Below are positions 41,040-48,824 of a stretch of 64,000 nt of DNA, in pieces (the stretch's first letter is position 1; each line of letters starts with the position of its first letter). The position numbers were made by a program, and so were the translations under genes. The DNA comes from a virus: positions 18,853 to 82,852 of IMG/VR virus record IMGVR_UViG_3300036820_000011. One strand, 5' to 3'. Below the pieces are notes generated by a model. That model made no database searches. It was not told where the DNA came from and was given only the letters and a program-made list of their open reading frames with translations.

Positions 41040-41599
41040 CAGGAGCGGGGCACCCGGGTGGCGCTGACCGTCTGGTAGTGGGCCACGACCCAGGCGTGGA
41101 TGGCGTCGATCCGGGCGGTCGCCTCGGCGGCGACGCCTGCGTCCATGATCACAGTCAGCTCGTTGTCCTGCTTGGCCTCGCCGCCCGCCGACCAGTTGGT
41201 CGAGCCGCTGACGCGGATCGCCCCGTCGATCACGAACTCCTTGAGATGGATGATCGCTCCCTTCTCGGACCGGCCGATGGCGATGTCCGAGTTCGGGTAC
41301 TCTTCGTGCTCCAGGATGCGGCGCTCGGTCGCGCCGCCCGCCTGGCTGGAGTCCAGTGTCAGGCTCACGGCGATGGCCGGGTTCTGGAGCGCCGCTTCGA
41401 TCGCGTTCGCCAGTTCGAGGTCATCGAATCCGTACATCGCGATGTCCAGGCTCACCGTGGCGGAGGAGACCAGCGCCACCAGGGCGGCGTGCACCTGGTC
41501 CACCGGGCTGTAGAGCGTGCGCACACCCGGCAGGTCCCAGGTGGCGGGCAGCGGGACGGCGCGGTACTGGTCGAGCACGGTCAGATCGGTGAAAGTCAC
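41039..41599 (-). CDS. Phospholipase D-like nuclease (single HKD motif)
   Basis: 186 residues from GTG 41599 (AGGAGG upstream). One PLD motif IIHLKEFVIDGAIRVSGSTN (HxK...D then GSxN) near residue 130 with an upstream strand pattern typical of Nuc-type PLD nucleases, which dimerise to make an active site. Substrate could be DNA or phospholipid. Divergent from the ferric reductase-like gene. Confidence 0.78.
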   Translation of the reverse strand: MTFTDLTVLDQYRAVPLPATWDLPGVRTLYSPVDQVHAALVALVSSATVSLDIAMYGFDDLELANAIEAALQNPAIAVSLTLDSSQAGGATERRILEHEEYPNSDIAIGRSEKGAIIHLKEFVIDGAIRVSGSTNWSAGGEAKQDNELTVIMDAGVAAEATARIDAIHAWVVAHYQTVSATRVPRS

Positions 41600-41654
41600 G
41601 CTTGCCTCCTGGGCCGGATCGGCAGCAGCCGCCGCCGTGAGGGATGCTACCCGC

Positions 41655-42425
41655 ATGACACAATTCGCCGTCCAGCTCCGCAAAGCGCCCCGGTGGCAAC
41701 GGGCCACCGTGTACGGCCTGGGCAGTCTCGCCCTGGCACCGGTCGTGTTCATGAGCCGCGTGATCGTCACTGGCAACTTCGCCGGGATGGCCGACGTGGT
41801 CGCCGACGTCCTCGGCAGCGGGGCACTGATCGTGTTTCTGGCGATGCTGACCGTCACCCCGGCCATGACCGTCACCGGGCAGCGCTGGTTCGTCCCGCTC
41901 CGCTGGTGGTTCGGGATCATGTTCTTCGCCATCGCGCTGACCGACCTGGTGATCGCCTCCATCACCACCGGCGGCGACTTCAAGGGCGGCTTCGTCTCCC
42001 GGCTCGCCGGGCACACCTTCCTGCTGGTCGGCACCGCGATGGTGCTGCTCTCCGCCGTGCTCGCCGCCACCGCCTCGCACCGGGCCCAGCGCTGGCTGGG
42101 CCGGTACTGGAAGCCGCTGCAGCGGACCACCTACGCGGTCTGGGCCCTGGTCCTGCTGCACCTGGCCCTGCTGTTCGGTGTCGGACCGGCGAGCAGGTTC
42201 ACCGAGGCCCTGGCCGCGTCGGTGCCCCTCGCCGTGCTGCGGGTCCCGGTCGTACGCCGGTGGTGGGAGCACGAGCGCCGCAGAGCGGGCTGGCGCAGCC
42301 CGTGGCTGTGGACCGCCGGACTGGTACTGGCGGCCCTGTTCGTCTTCGGCATGGCGCACCTGGTCGGCGAAGAGGTCAACCGGGGCGTGGACGCCCTGTC
42401 GAACACTCCGGACAACCCCGCGTGA
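41655..42425 (+). CDS. Ferric-reductase-like transmembrane protein
   Basis: 256 residues, about seven hydrophobic segments. The segment RWLGRYWKPLQRTTYAVWAL then VLLHLALL matches the MsrQ/ferric-reductase transmembrane family, which binds haem through paired His. Here the usual His in the earlier helix appears replaced (FFAIALTDLVIAS). It may have altered haem binding or no redox activity. Unusual for a phage; host origin is likely. Confidence 0.7.
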   Translation: MTQFAVQLRKAPRWQRATVYGLGSLALAPVVFMSRVIVTGNFAGMADVVADVLGSGALIVFLAMLTVTPAMTVTGQRWFVPLRWWFGIMFFAIALTDLVIASITTGGDFKGGFVSRLAGHTFLLVGTAMVLLSAVLAATASHRAQRWLGRYWKPLQRTTYAVWALVLLHLALLFGVGPASRFTEALAASVPLAVLRVPVVRRWWEHERRRAGWRSPWLWTAGLVLAALFVFGMAHLVGEEVNRGVDALSNTPDNPA

Positions 42426-42682
42426 CGCCCGTACACCACGCCGCGCCGCGCCGTCCGAAGCCGAGGCACGCGAAGCCGACCCGACGCCAGGTGCTGGCCC
42501 GCCGCAGGACGGCCGCAGCCGTGGCCGCAGCCGTCCTGGTCGTCCTGGGTGCGGGCACCGAGCAGCTGGCCGTCCACGGAGCCCGGTTCTTCGTCACCCG
42601 ACCGCCGGGAGTGGGCAGCGAACCCGCCGCGCCTACCTCGGCAGGTGCAGGAACGCTGCGGCCACCGGCCAGTAGTGGCTGA
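42422..42682 (+). CDS. Basic small membrane protein, 86 aa
   Basis: GTG 42422 overlaps the previous stop (GTGA). A very basic start (RRPKPRHAKPTRRQVLARRR) is followed by one hydrophobic segment (AAAVAAAVLVVLGAG) and a Pro/Ser/Gly tail. It is a likely type II membrane protein. Its end overlaps the convergent gene at 42633. Confidence 0.6.
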   Translation: MTPVHHAAPRRPKPRHAKPTRRQVLARRRTAAAVAAAVLVVLGAGTEQLAVHGARFFVTRPPGVGSEPAAPTSAGAGTLRPPASSG

Positions 42683-42800
42683 ACCGGTAGCCGACGGCGA
42701 AGGCGAGGACGGCGATCAGCATCCCCATCCGGTGGCCACGGTTCTCGACCACGAGCACGACCAGGATGGCAGCGAGGATCAGCCAGATGGCGAAGGTCAT
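42633..42800 (-). CDS. Small membrane protein, 55 aa
   Basis: ATG 42800. Two hydrophobic segments (FAIWLILAAILVVLVVE and MLIAVLAFAVGYRF). It overlaps the upstream gene's stop (ATGA) and runs about 50 bases into the convergent gene. No known family. Confidence 0.6.
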   Translation of the reverse strand: MTFAIWLILAAILVVLVVENRGHRMGMLIAVLAFAVGYRFSHYWPVAAAFLHLPR

Positions 42801-43495
42801 AGCGGAAGGCAGATCCCTAGAATGCAGACCGGCTTGTGTGTCGGCCGCTGGGTGGGAGTGCTGGACGGTGCCGACGATACCGGAGCAGCACTGGACGAGG
42901 ACGGCGCGGGCGGCTCGAACGGTGCCGCACTGGTACTGGTCGGCTCCGTGGTCGTCGGTGCCACAGTCACCGGAGCGGTGGTCGTCGGCTGCTGGGTCGG
43001 CTGCTCTGTGGGCGTAGTGGTCGGCTGCTCCGTGGGCGGCGTGTAGACAGGCGCGGACACCGGAGTGGTCGGTACGGTGTCTGTCGGCTCAGCAGGTGTC
43101 CCCGCGACCGTGGTCGGTGCGGTCACCGGGGCACTCGTCAGCACCCCCGCAGCCGATGACTGCACCCGCACGAGCACCGGTACGGAGCTGACCGCGCGAC
43201 TGGCCGAGGACGCCGACGCCAGGGCGATCGTCATCGCCTCCCCGGCCGTGAACGGGATCGTGACCGGCTCGGCCGGGACCGTGGCGAACGGCAGGGTGGA
43301 CGCGGCCGTGGTCGACAGCGGTGCACCGCGCGACTGCAGCGGGGACGGCTGACCGGCCGCAGCCGGGGGAGGCGTGCTGGACCCCGTGTCCAGCTGGGCG
43401 AGGGCGACGCCTCCCCCAGCTGCGGAGAACAGGACGACCAGAGCGAGGCGGGCACGCCACGGCTCGGGCCGTCGGTGCTGGGCGGTGCTGCGCAT
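42797..43495 (-). CDS. Secreted or anchored Pro/Thr/Ser-rich protein, 232 aa
   Basis: N-terminal hydrophobic segment (LALVVLFSAAGGGVALAQ) after a basic start, so it is a signal peptide or anchor. Most of the rest is Thr/Pro/Ser-rich with short repeats (PTEQPTTTPTEQPTQQPTTT), ending KPVCILGICLPL. Mucin-like cell-surface protein. Function unknown. Confidence 0.7.
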   Translation of the reverse strand: MRSTAQHRRPEPWRARLALVVLFSAAGGGVALAQLDTGSSTPPPAAAGQPSPLQSRGAPLSTTAASTLPFATVPAEPVTIPFTAGEAMTIALASASSASRAVSSVPVLVRVQSSAAGVLTSAPVTAPTTVAGTPAEPTDTVPTTPVSAPVYTPPTEQPTTTPTEQPTQQPTTTAPVTVAPTTTEPTSTSAAPFEPPAPSSSSAAPVSSAPSSTPTQRPTHKPVCILGICLPL

Positions 43496-43513
43496 GCTGC
43501 CACCGTAGCGCCG

Positions 43514-44488
43514 CTACGCCGGGCGTACAGCGAACCAGCCCATCCCCTGGGCGTCGTAGCCGACCGTGCGCACCCGGATGCCGGTCAGCGGGTTCTCCGC
43601 CACCACCACGTCCCCGTGGCCGATGTAGAGCCCGACGTGGCTGCCGCCGTAGTAGACGATGATGTCTCCGGGCCGCACCTCGCTGTCCGGCACCCGGCGC
43701 AGCCCGGACGCCTGGGCCTCGCTGGTGCGGGGCACGCTCACCCCGGCGTGCTTCCACGCCTCCATGGTCAGTCCCGAGCAGTCGAACACGTTCGGTCCCG
43801 TACCGCCGAAGACGTACGGCTTGCCGACCTGGTCCAGCGCGAAGGCCACGGCCCGCGACGCTGCGGATGCCGTGGCCTGGTGGACGACTGCCTTGTGCAC
43901 TGCCCTGCGTACCGCTGGCCTGGTCACGGCCTTCACAGCGGGCTTCACCGCCAGCGGCTTCTGGACCGGGTGGACGACCGCCGTCGCCACCCGCTTGACC
44001 GCCGTCCTGGCCTTCGGCTTCACCACGGCCTTCGGCTTCGGCTTCGGCTTGGCCGCAGGCTTCGGTGTGATCGCGAACTGCGGCACCGGACCGCCCTCGG
44101 TGAGCCCGGCACGCGGTCCGCAGACCGGCCACGCTCCCGGTCCCTGGGCGGCGGCACGGCCCGGCCAGCCGTTGAGCACCCGCTGCCCGATGATGATCTG
44201 ATCGTCCTTCGTGGCCCGGTTCGCCGTTTCAGCGAACACCCCGCCGCCGTAGGCAAGCCAGGTAGACCCGCTGAACTGCAGTCCGCCGAAGAACCCGTTG
44301 CCGGTATTGATCGACCAGTTCCCGGACGACTCGCACGCCGCGACACGGTCCCAGACGGATACCGTTGCGGCCTCCGATACCGGTACACTCACCAGCGTCG
44401 ATCCGGTGCCGATCACCCCGGTCATCGCCGCTGCAACCATCCCTCGACGCAGTCGCGTCGTCTCCTTCGGCCGCCTGTGCATGCCCAT
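43514..44488 (-). CDS. Rpf-like transglycosylase fused to NlpC/P60 peptidase
   Basis: 324 residues. N-terminal signal-type segment (residues about 14-40), then a resuscitation-promoting-factor domain (VWDRVAACESSGNWSINTG, GGLQFSGSTWLAYGG, likely catalytic Glu in ACES), a Lys/Pro/Ala/Val-rich linker, and an NlpC/P60 domain with FDCSGLTMEAW and HVGLYIGHGD. It should cut both glycan and peptide bonds of peptidoglycan outside the cell. Confidence 0.85.
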   Translation of the reverse strand: MGMHRRPKETTRLRRGMVAAAMTGVIGTGSTLVSVPVSEAATVSVWDRVAACESSGNWSINTGNGFFGGLQFSGSTWLAYGGGVFAETANRATKDDQIIIGQRVLNGWPGRAAAQGPGAWPVCGPRAGLTEGGPVPQFAITPKPAAKPKPKPKAVVKPKARTAVKRVATAVVHPVQKPLAVKPAVKAVTRPAVRRAVHKAVVHQATASAASRAVAFALDQVGKPYVFGGTGPNVFDCSGLTMEAWKHAGVSVPRTSEAQASGLRRVPDSEVRPGDIIVYYGGSHVGLYIGHGDVVVAENPLTGIRVRTVGYDAQGMGWFAVRPA

Positions 44489-44615
44489 GTTGTGCCCTCT
44501 AGATTCCTGTCGCCCCACGACGGATGTCCTGACCGGGACACAATAACGGAGCACAGGCGGCTGTCCAGCAGGCCCGGCCCTGGCGAATTCAGCAACCAAC
44601 GGGGATGACAGATCG

Positions 44616-45308
44616 TCAGATCTCGTACCGGCCATCCTTGTTGCGCAGGTTCGACCGACGCCAGGCGTCGTCCCGGAACGGCTCGGAGACGGTCTCACCC
44701 CGGTACTCGACCCGCACTCCCGCACCCGCCCTGCCATAGGTGCCGGGAGCGTCCCAGGGCGGTGCCACACCGTCCCGGACAGCGGGGACGACCGCCTCCC
44801 CCTCGACCAGCTTCGCCAGTGCAGCGGCCTGCCGGACGACGAAGTGGCCCGGCTCGGTCCCTGCGAGGGCCTTGAAGGCGAGCCAGAGTCTGGCGGCGGT
44901 GTCACCGATGTAGACCGGTATGTAGCCGGTATGGTCGCCCCAGGCCCGTGCCTGTGCCACAGCGTCGAACGACCGGCCGTCGAAGTCGTCCCGCAGGGAC
45001 ACCCAGCGGACCCCGAGCCGGACCGCCTCGGCCGCCGGGTCGACTCCCCAGGACTGCCAGGTCTGCGCCCGGATGTTGTCCACCACCACGTCGTACCGGC
45101 CCGGTTCCAGGTCTGCAACATCCCGGGCATGCCGGAAGGTCACCGACTTGTCCCAGTTGAGCCAGTCCCACAGGAGGCTGCCGTCGGCGAGTTCCTGCAC
45201 CGGGTCGGGCCGACCGCTGACCCATTTGTCGACCGTGTGGCCCTGCTCCGCCAGGATCATCCCACAGTAGGCGGGAGCCAGGTACACACCGAGTTCCAGG
45301 ATATTCAC
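44616..45308 (-). CDS. CaiB/BaiF-like CoA-transferase, short form
   Basis: 230 residues against about 400 for family III CoA-transferases. N-terminal match ILELGVYLAPAYCGMILAEQ, LNWDKSVTF, and YDVVVDNIRAQTWQSWGVDP. SFDAVAQARAWGD near residue 113 resembles the motif holding the catalytic Asp. Later parts are reduced. Members move CoA between acyl groups. The start overlaps the ABC-GNAT stop, so the two are coupled; in this context it may supply an acyl donor. Confidence 0.72.
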   Translation of the reverse strand: MNILELGVYLAPAYCGMILAEQGHTVDKWVSGRPDPVQELADGSLLWDWLNWDKSVTFRHARDVADLEPGRYDVVVDNIRAQTWQSWGVDPAAEAVRLGVRWVSLRDDFDGRSFDAVAQARAWGDHTGYIPVYIGDTAARLWLAFKALAGTEPGHFVVRQAAALAKLVEGEAVVPAVRDGVAPPWDAPGTYGRAGAGVRVEYRGETVSEPFRDDAWRRSNLRNKDGRYEI

Positions 45309-46387
45309 GCTTCCGCCTTGGGTGCGATGTACTCGAACGACCTGGTCCCCAGCCGCCGGGCGGCCGTCTGGGGCCGGTTCATGGGGGTCCTAAGTCGGTC
45401 GGACCCAGGCGTGGTGTCCCGCCACCTGGGCGACGCCTGGTAGTAGTGGATCAGCGCAGGATGGGACGTGACCGCCCGGAACCGGTATTCCTGATCCCAG
45501 AGGTACTGGCCCAGCCAGTCATTCATCCGGCCGCCGATGCCCAGGCCCTGGTAATCGGGCAGCACGACCAGCCGGTGATTCATCTTGATGTTGCGGGTGT
45601 GAGCATGCGGGAAGTGCCGGTAGGAGTCGAAGGCCACCAGATCGTCTCCGATGAACCCGCCGAAGCAGACCGCCGCCGTGGCCAGATCACCGCTCAAATA
45701 ATGATGATCTTTAAAGAGGGGCCAGACGGAACGATCGACCTGGTGGACGCGGAGGTCCAGTGCTGGCCGGGCTGGAACCGACCCCCAGGTGAGCGTATCC
45801 GTGGCGACCTCGTAGACCCAGTCCGGCTGCAGCCACTCGGCGATGTCGTAGTGGCAGGTCACAGCGACAAACCGGCGTCCACTGCGCCGTACGGACTTCT
45901 GGACGGTGTGCGAGGCGACCTTGGCGACCTGGCGGTCCACGACCGAGGTGAACTCGTCCACCACGGTCAGGCCCGGCGACTCGGCCAGGGAGCGGGCGAT
46001 GTCCGCCCGAAACTGCTCGCCGTTGGACAGGGTCCGGTACGGGCGGAGCCACACCGGCACCGAGCCGAGACCGACCGCCCCGAGCAGGCCCGTGATTTCC
46101 TTGATGCCCATCCCGGCCGGGAAGTCGTCCACCAGGGAGCGATCGGGGGACCAGCGGTGACCGTGGCTGTAGGCGTCCGGCCACAGGGCCCTAGCGACGG
46201 ACGACTTGCCGGAGCCGGACGGGCCGACCACCATGCCGACCGACCAGTCCTTCTCCTCGACCGGGAGGTGGACGTCCCAGGAGTTGGACGCCTTCTCCTC
46301 GACGGAGACATCCATCAGGGAGCTGATCTGCGCCAGCCGCGAGGTCGCCTGGACCGGTGTGCTGACCTCGACCCTCAGCTCAGGCAC
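45305..46387 (-). CDS. ABC-ATPase fused to GNAT/Mom-like acyltransferase (COG2401-like)
   Basis: 360 residues. N-terminal ABC ATPase: Walker A GPSGSGKS (residues 55-62), signature-like LSNGEQFRADIARSLA, Walker B LTVVDEFTS, switch-like AVTCHYD. C-terminal half is GNAT-like with FKDHHYLSGDL, VVLPDYQGLGIGGRM (near 275-290) and FRAVTSHP. This fusion is COG2401. GNAT-fold Mom of phage Mu modifies adenine, which suggests DNA modification, but that is inference. Codons at FKDHHYL are AT-rich. Confidence 0.78.
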   Translation of the reverse strand: MPELRVEVSTPVQATSRLAQISSLMDVSVEEKASNSWDVHLPVEEKDWSVGMVVGPSGSGKSSVARALWPDAYSHGHRWSPDRSLVDDFPAGMGIKEITGLLGAVGLGSVPVWLRPYRTLSNGEQFRADIARSLAESPGLTVVDEFTSVVDRQVAKVASHTVQKSVRRSGRRFVAVTCHYDIAEWLQPDWVYEVATDTLTWGSVPARPALDLRVHQVDRSVWPLFKDHHYLSGDLATAAVCFGGFIGDDLVAFDSYRHFPHAHTRNIKMNHRLVVLPDYQGLGIGGRMNDWLGQYLWDQEYRFRAVTSHPALIHYYQASPRWRDTTPGSDRLRTPMNRPQTAARRLGTRSFEYIAPKAEA

Positions 46388-46396
46388 GGGGGCACC

Positions 46397-46966
46397 TCAC
46401 GTGATCAGCGCCTTGACGTCCAGGCCCTCGGCCGTGAACCGCTCCAGCAGGGACGTCTGCTCGGCCTCGTCCGCGCAGTGGACCACCAGGGCCCATGCCT
46501 CCTGGATGGCCTCGGTGTCGGCGTCCCCCGCCTCCGGCATGACCTCGTCATGGCCGAGCAGCTTTACCAGGTCGGCGTCGGTGTAGCCGGTGCCGTACAG
46601 GAGTGCGCCCTCGGACCCGGCGTCGTTCTCCGCCGCCTCGGTGAGCAGGGCGACCAGGGCCTGTTCGTCGTACTCGCCCAGGTCTGCGGTGCGGTTCGCG
46701 GCCAGCAGGATCTTCACCGCCCTGGCGTCGTCCACGTCCACATACACCACGTCGATGGTGTCCCACTCCAGGTTCCGCGCCGCCCGCAGGGTGTGGTTCC
46801 CGGACAGGACGTGGCCCGTGCTGCGCTGGACCACGATCGGGGCGAACAGGCCGTTCGCCCGCAGCGACTCCTGGATGGCCCGCACGTCACCCCGCCGGGC
46901 GTTCCTCGGATGGAGGGTCACCGAGCCGATCGGCACCCGTTCCACCTTGTTGACCAAAGATCCCAT
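46397..46966 (-). CDS. ParB/Srx-like nuclease-fold protein
   Basis: 189 residues. ParB N-domain signature: VPIGSVTLHPRNARRGD, IQESLRANGLFAPIVVQ, and the GNHTLRAAR box near residue 62. No DNA-binding HTH of segregation ParB follows; the tail is acidic. Such stand-alone ParB-like proteins act as nucleases or in DNA-modification operons. It is 9 bases upstream of the ABC-GNAT gene. The parS-like site at 1073 lies 45 kb away and a link is unproven. Confidence 0.78.
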   Translation of the reverse strand: MGSLVNKVERVPIGSVTLHPRNARRGDVRAIQESLRANGLFAPIVVQRSTGHVLSGNHTLRAARNLEWDTIDVVYVDVDDARAVKILLAANRTADLGEYDEQALVALLTEAAENDAGSEGALLYGTGYTDADLVKLLGHDEVMPEAGDADTEAIQEAWALVVHCADEAEQTSLLERFTAEGLDVKALIT

Positions 46967-47008
46967 TACCGCTCCCTGCCCGTCGTGGCCTGCTGGCCAT
47001 TGTGCCGC

Positions 47009-47302
47009 CTACAGCGAGGGGGTCATCCCCAGCGCCAGCCCGCTCCCGGGCATCTGCCTATCGACCCACTCCGCGCAGCCGCCGTGGGCGACCGCCGGAG
47101 CGACCAGGTCGTCCATCCCGCAGACGCAGCAGGTGCCGGGCGCGGGATACGGGCACCTGATGACCGGGCGCAGGCCCTGGGCGGCGGCGAGGCGGTACGG
47201 TCGCTCCCGGCGGTAGGCGGCGTACATGAGCAGCAGTCGGAGACCGGCCACGAGGCAGGCAGTGGCGGTCAGGTCACCGATCAGCCAGACAGCTATGATC
47301 AT
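47009..47302 (-). CDS. Membrane protein with Cys-rich tail, 97 aa
   Basis: ATG 47302 (a GTG at 47305 is also possible). One to two hydrophobic segments at the N-terminus (MIIAVWLIGDLTATACLVAG), then CPYPAPGTCCVCGMDD with several Cys. Possibly a membrane-bound metal-binding protein. Unrecognised. Confidence 0.65.
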   Translation of the reverse strand: MIIAVWLIGDLTATACLVAGLRLLLMYAAYRRERPYRLAAAQGLRPVIRCPYPAPGTCCVCGMDDLVAPAVAHGGCAEWVDRQMPGSGLALGMTPSL

Positions 47303-47817
47303 CACGGCTCCCAGTCGTCGTCATCGGTGTACGCCGGGTCCAGCAGTTCAGGGAACCACCGCGCGGCGTCGCTGCTGTCCGACCAGTCATACCCGGTACC
47401 ACTGATCCGTTCAATGGTGTCAGGAACCTCCGGTAGCCGGTAGGCAGAGCAGGCACGGAGCAGCGTGACCAGATGCTCCGACACCCGGCCACCGAGGGAG
47501 TGGGCCATGTTCTCGGCCGCGTGCCGCATCGCGTTGCGCTGGTCTCCGGGCACAGCTCCCAGAAGACCGGTGATCAGTGTCTGCTCCAGCCCCTCGGCCA
47601 GTCTCCGCTGCCGCACCGCAGCGGCGAGCACGGTCTGAACCCCGAACGCACCCGACGAAGCAGCGGCACACCACAGGGCGTCCGGGAAGTCCCTGCCGCC
47701 GTCGGCGTATCCGTCGTGCGGCACCGGCACCTGGGCCCAGATCTCCGCGCTTTGTGTCCGCAAGCGCTGGATCGCGGCCTCGCGCCAGTCCGGGTCGTCC
47801 ACTGACCTGTTCACCAT
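47302..47817 (-). CDS. Hypothetical protein, 171 aa
   Basis: ATG 47817 with AGAGGAACAC upstream. Largely helical and soluble (MVNRSVDDPDWREAAIQRLR; QRNAMRHAAENMAHSLGGRV). Acidic C-terminus. No family recognised. It shares stop/start bases with the next gene. Confidence 0.7.
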   Translation of the reverse strand: MVNRSVDDPDWREAAIQRLRTQSAEIWAQVPVPHDGYADGGRDFPDALWCAAASSGAFGVQTVLAAAVRQRRLAEGLEQTLITGLLGAVPGDQRNAMRHAAENMAHSLGGRVSEHLVTLLRACSAYRLPEVPDTIERISGTGYDWSDSSDAARWFPELLDPAYTDDDDWEP

Positions 47818-47921
47818 GTGTTCCTCTCTGCGCACTTGCCGTAGAAGATCCGCATCGCCAGGTGCCACGGGGTGAACCGCAGTCTCAGGCAGTGGCCGCA
47901 CACGGGCCAGTTCAGGATCAT
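47811..47921 (-). CDS. Small Cys-containing peptide, 36 aa
   Basis: ATG 47921 overlaps the upstream stop (ATGA). MILNWPVCGHCLRLRFTPW has CxxC, and YGKCAER a third Cys, a partial zinc-finger pattern. Its stop lies next to the following start. Confidence 0.55.
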   Translation of the reverse strand: MILNWPVCGHCLRLRFTPWHLAMRIFYGKCAERNTW

Positions 47922-48205
47922 CCCCATCCCCAGACGTCGTTGACCGCCGTCATCAGCCGCTGGAGCGTCGGCTCCGCCACGTGGGCCCTCACCTCGCCGT
48001 AGCGCCACACCTGCTCGTGGAACAGGCCGTCCTCGAACCAGACCCGGCCGTTGAACTCCCGCCCCGCGTGGTGGCCCCAGACACGCCCGGTCCGCAGGCG
48101 GTCCTCGAAGCCGTCATCGATCGTGTACATGAAGTTCGACATGCCTGTCCAGTCCGGCAGCTCCGCGTAGCCCTCCGGCACTCCCCTGATCTCCTGCCGG
48201 TTCAC
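47918..48205 (-). CDS. Hypothetical protein, 95 aa
   Basis: GTG 48205 overlaps the upstream stop. Mixed alpha/beta, with aromatic-rich region (FEDGLFHEQVWRYGEVRAHV). No known domain. Part of the coupled leftward small-gene string 47.0-49.2 kb. Confidence 0.65.
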   Translation of the reverse strand: MNRQEIRGVPEGYAELPDWTGMSNFMYTIDDGFEDRLRTGRVWGHHAGREFNGRVWFEDGLFHEQVWRYGEVRAHVAEPTLQRLMTAVNDVWGWG

Positions 48206-48417
48206 AGCTCGATCCCCTTGCTCCGGAGCCATTCGATGGTCAGTTGCCTGGTCTGCGCTTCACTGACGGCCGACCAGATCACTGCCTGCGGGTCGAGCCC
48301 GGCGACCAGGATCGCCTGCTCCAGAATCTCATGATCGCCAGGCTCATCCGGCAGCTGCCCTTCGTCGTATGCTGTACCGGCCAGCCGAACGATCAGTGAC
48401 GCCTCGCGCTCGTTCAC
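48202..48417 (-). CDS. Small hypothetical protein, 71 aa
   Basis: GTG 48417 overlaps the upstream stop (GTGA). Helical (NEREASLIVRLAGTAYDEGQ; QTRQLTIEWLRSKGIEL). No motif. Coupled at both ends. Confidence 0.65.
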   Translation of the reverse strand: MNEREASLIVRLAGTAYDEGQLPDEPGDHEILEQAILVAGLDPQAVIWSAVSEAQTRQLTIEWLRSKGIEL

Positions 48418-48824
48418 CGGAACGTCCACCACCCGTCGTAGCCGTCCGGGATCTCCGGGAAGTTCTCCAGCATCGGCCGGAGCAGCGCCATCTGCTGTGC
48501 GACCGTCTCCGGCCTCTCCGCGCCCCAGTACCCGGTGCCGTCCCAGCGTGCCCAGCAGTCGCCGCCGTACCGACTGTCCAGGTCGGCCGACAGGACGGCG
48601 ACCGGGTCCAGCGGATCGACCGGCTCCTTCAGGTTCTGACTCCAGAGCCCGAGAACGCCGACACAGGCCCGGGTCTCGCCATCCTTGCGGCGGTACCAGA
48701 CAGCATCGATCTTCGCGTGGACGGAGAACCGGCCGCCGTGGTCGTACAGCTCGCCGTCCCGGAAGGTAGCCAGGTCGACTGCGAACGGCTTGTGCGACAT
48801 GACGAACTTCTCTTCCCGCTTCAT
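48414..48824 (-). CDS. Hypothetical protein, 136 aa
   Basis: ATG 48824 (a second in-frame ATG 8 codons later is possible). Beta-rich with many Trp/Tyr (FSVHAKIDAVWYRRKDGETR; WARWDGTGYWGAERPE). No transmembrane segment. Role unknown. Confidence 0.7.
   Translation of the reverse strand: MKREEKFVMSHKPFAVDLATFRDGELYDHGGRFSVHAKIDAVWYRRKDGETRACVGVLGLWSQNLKEPVDPLDPVAVLSADLDSRYGGDCWARWDGTGYWGAERPETVAQQMALLRPMLENFPEIPDGYDGWWTFR

Noticed and set aside
46397-46966. ParB-like protein as the partner of the parS-like site
   Set aside because: It lacks the DNA-binding HTH of segregation ParB and is 45 kb away. A functional link is not claimed.
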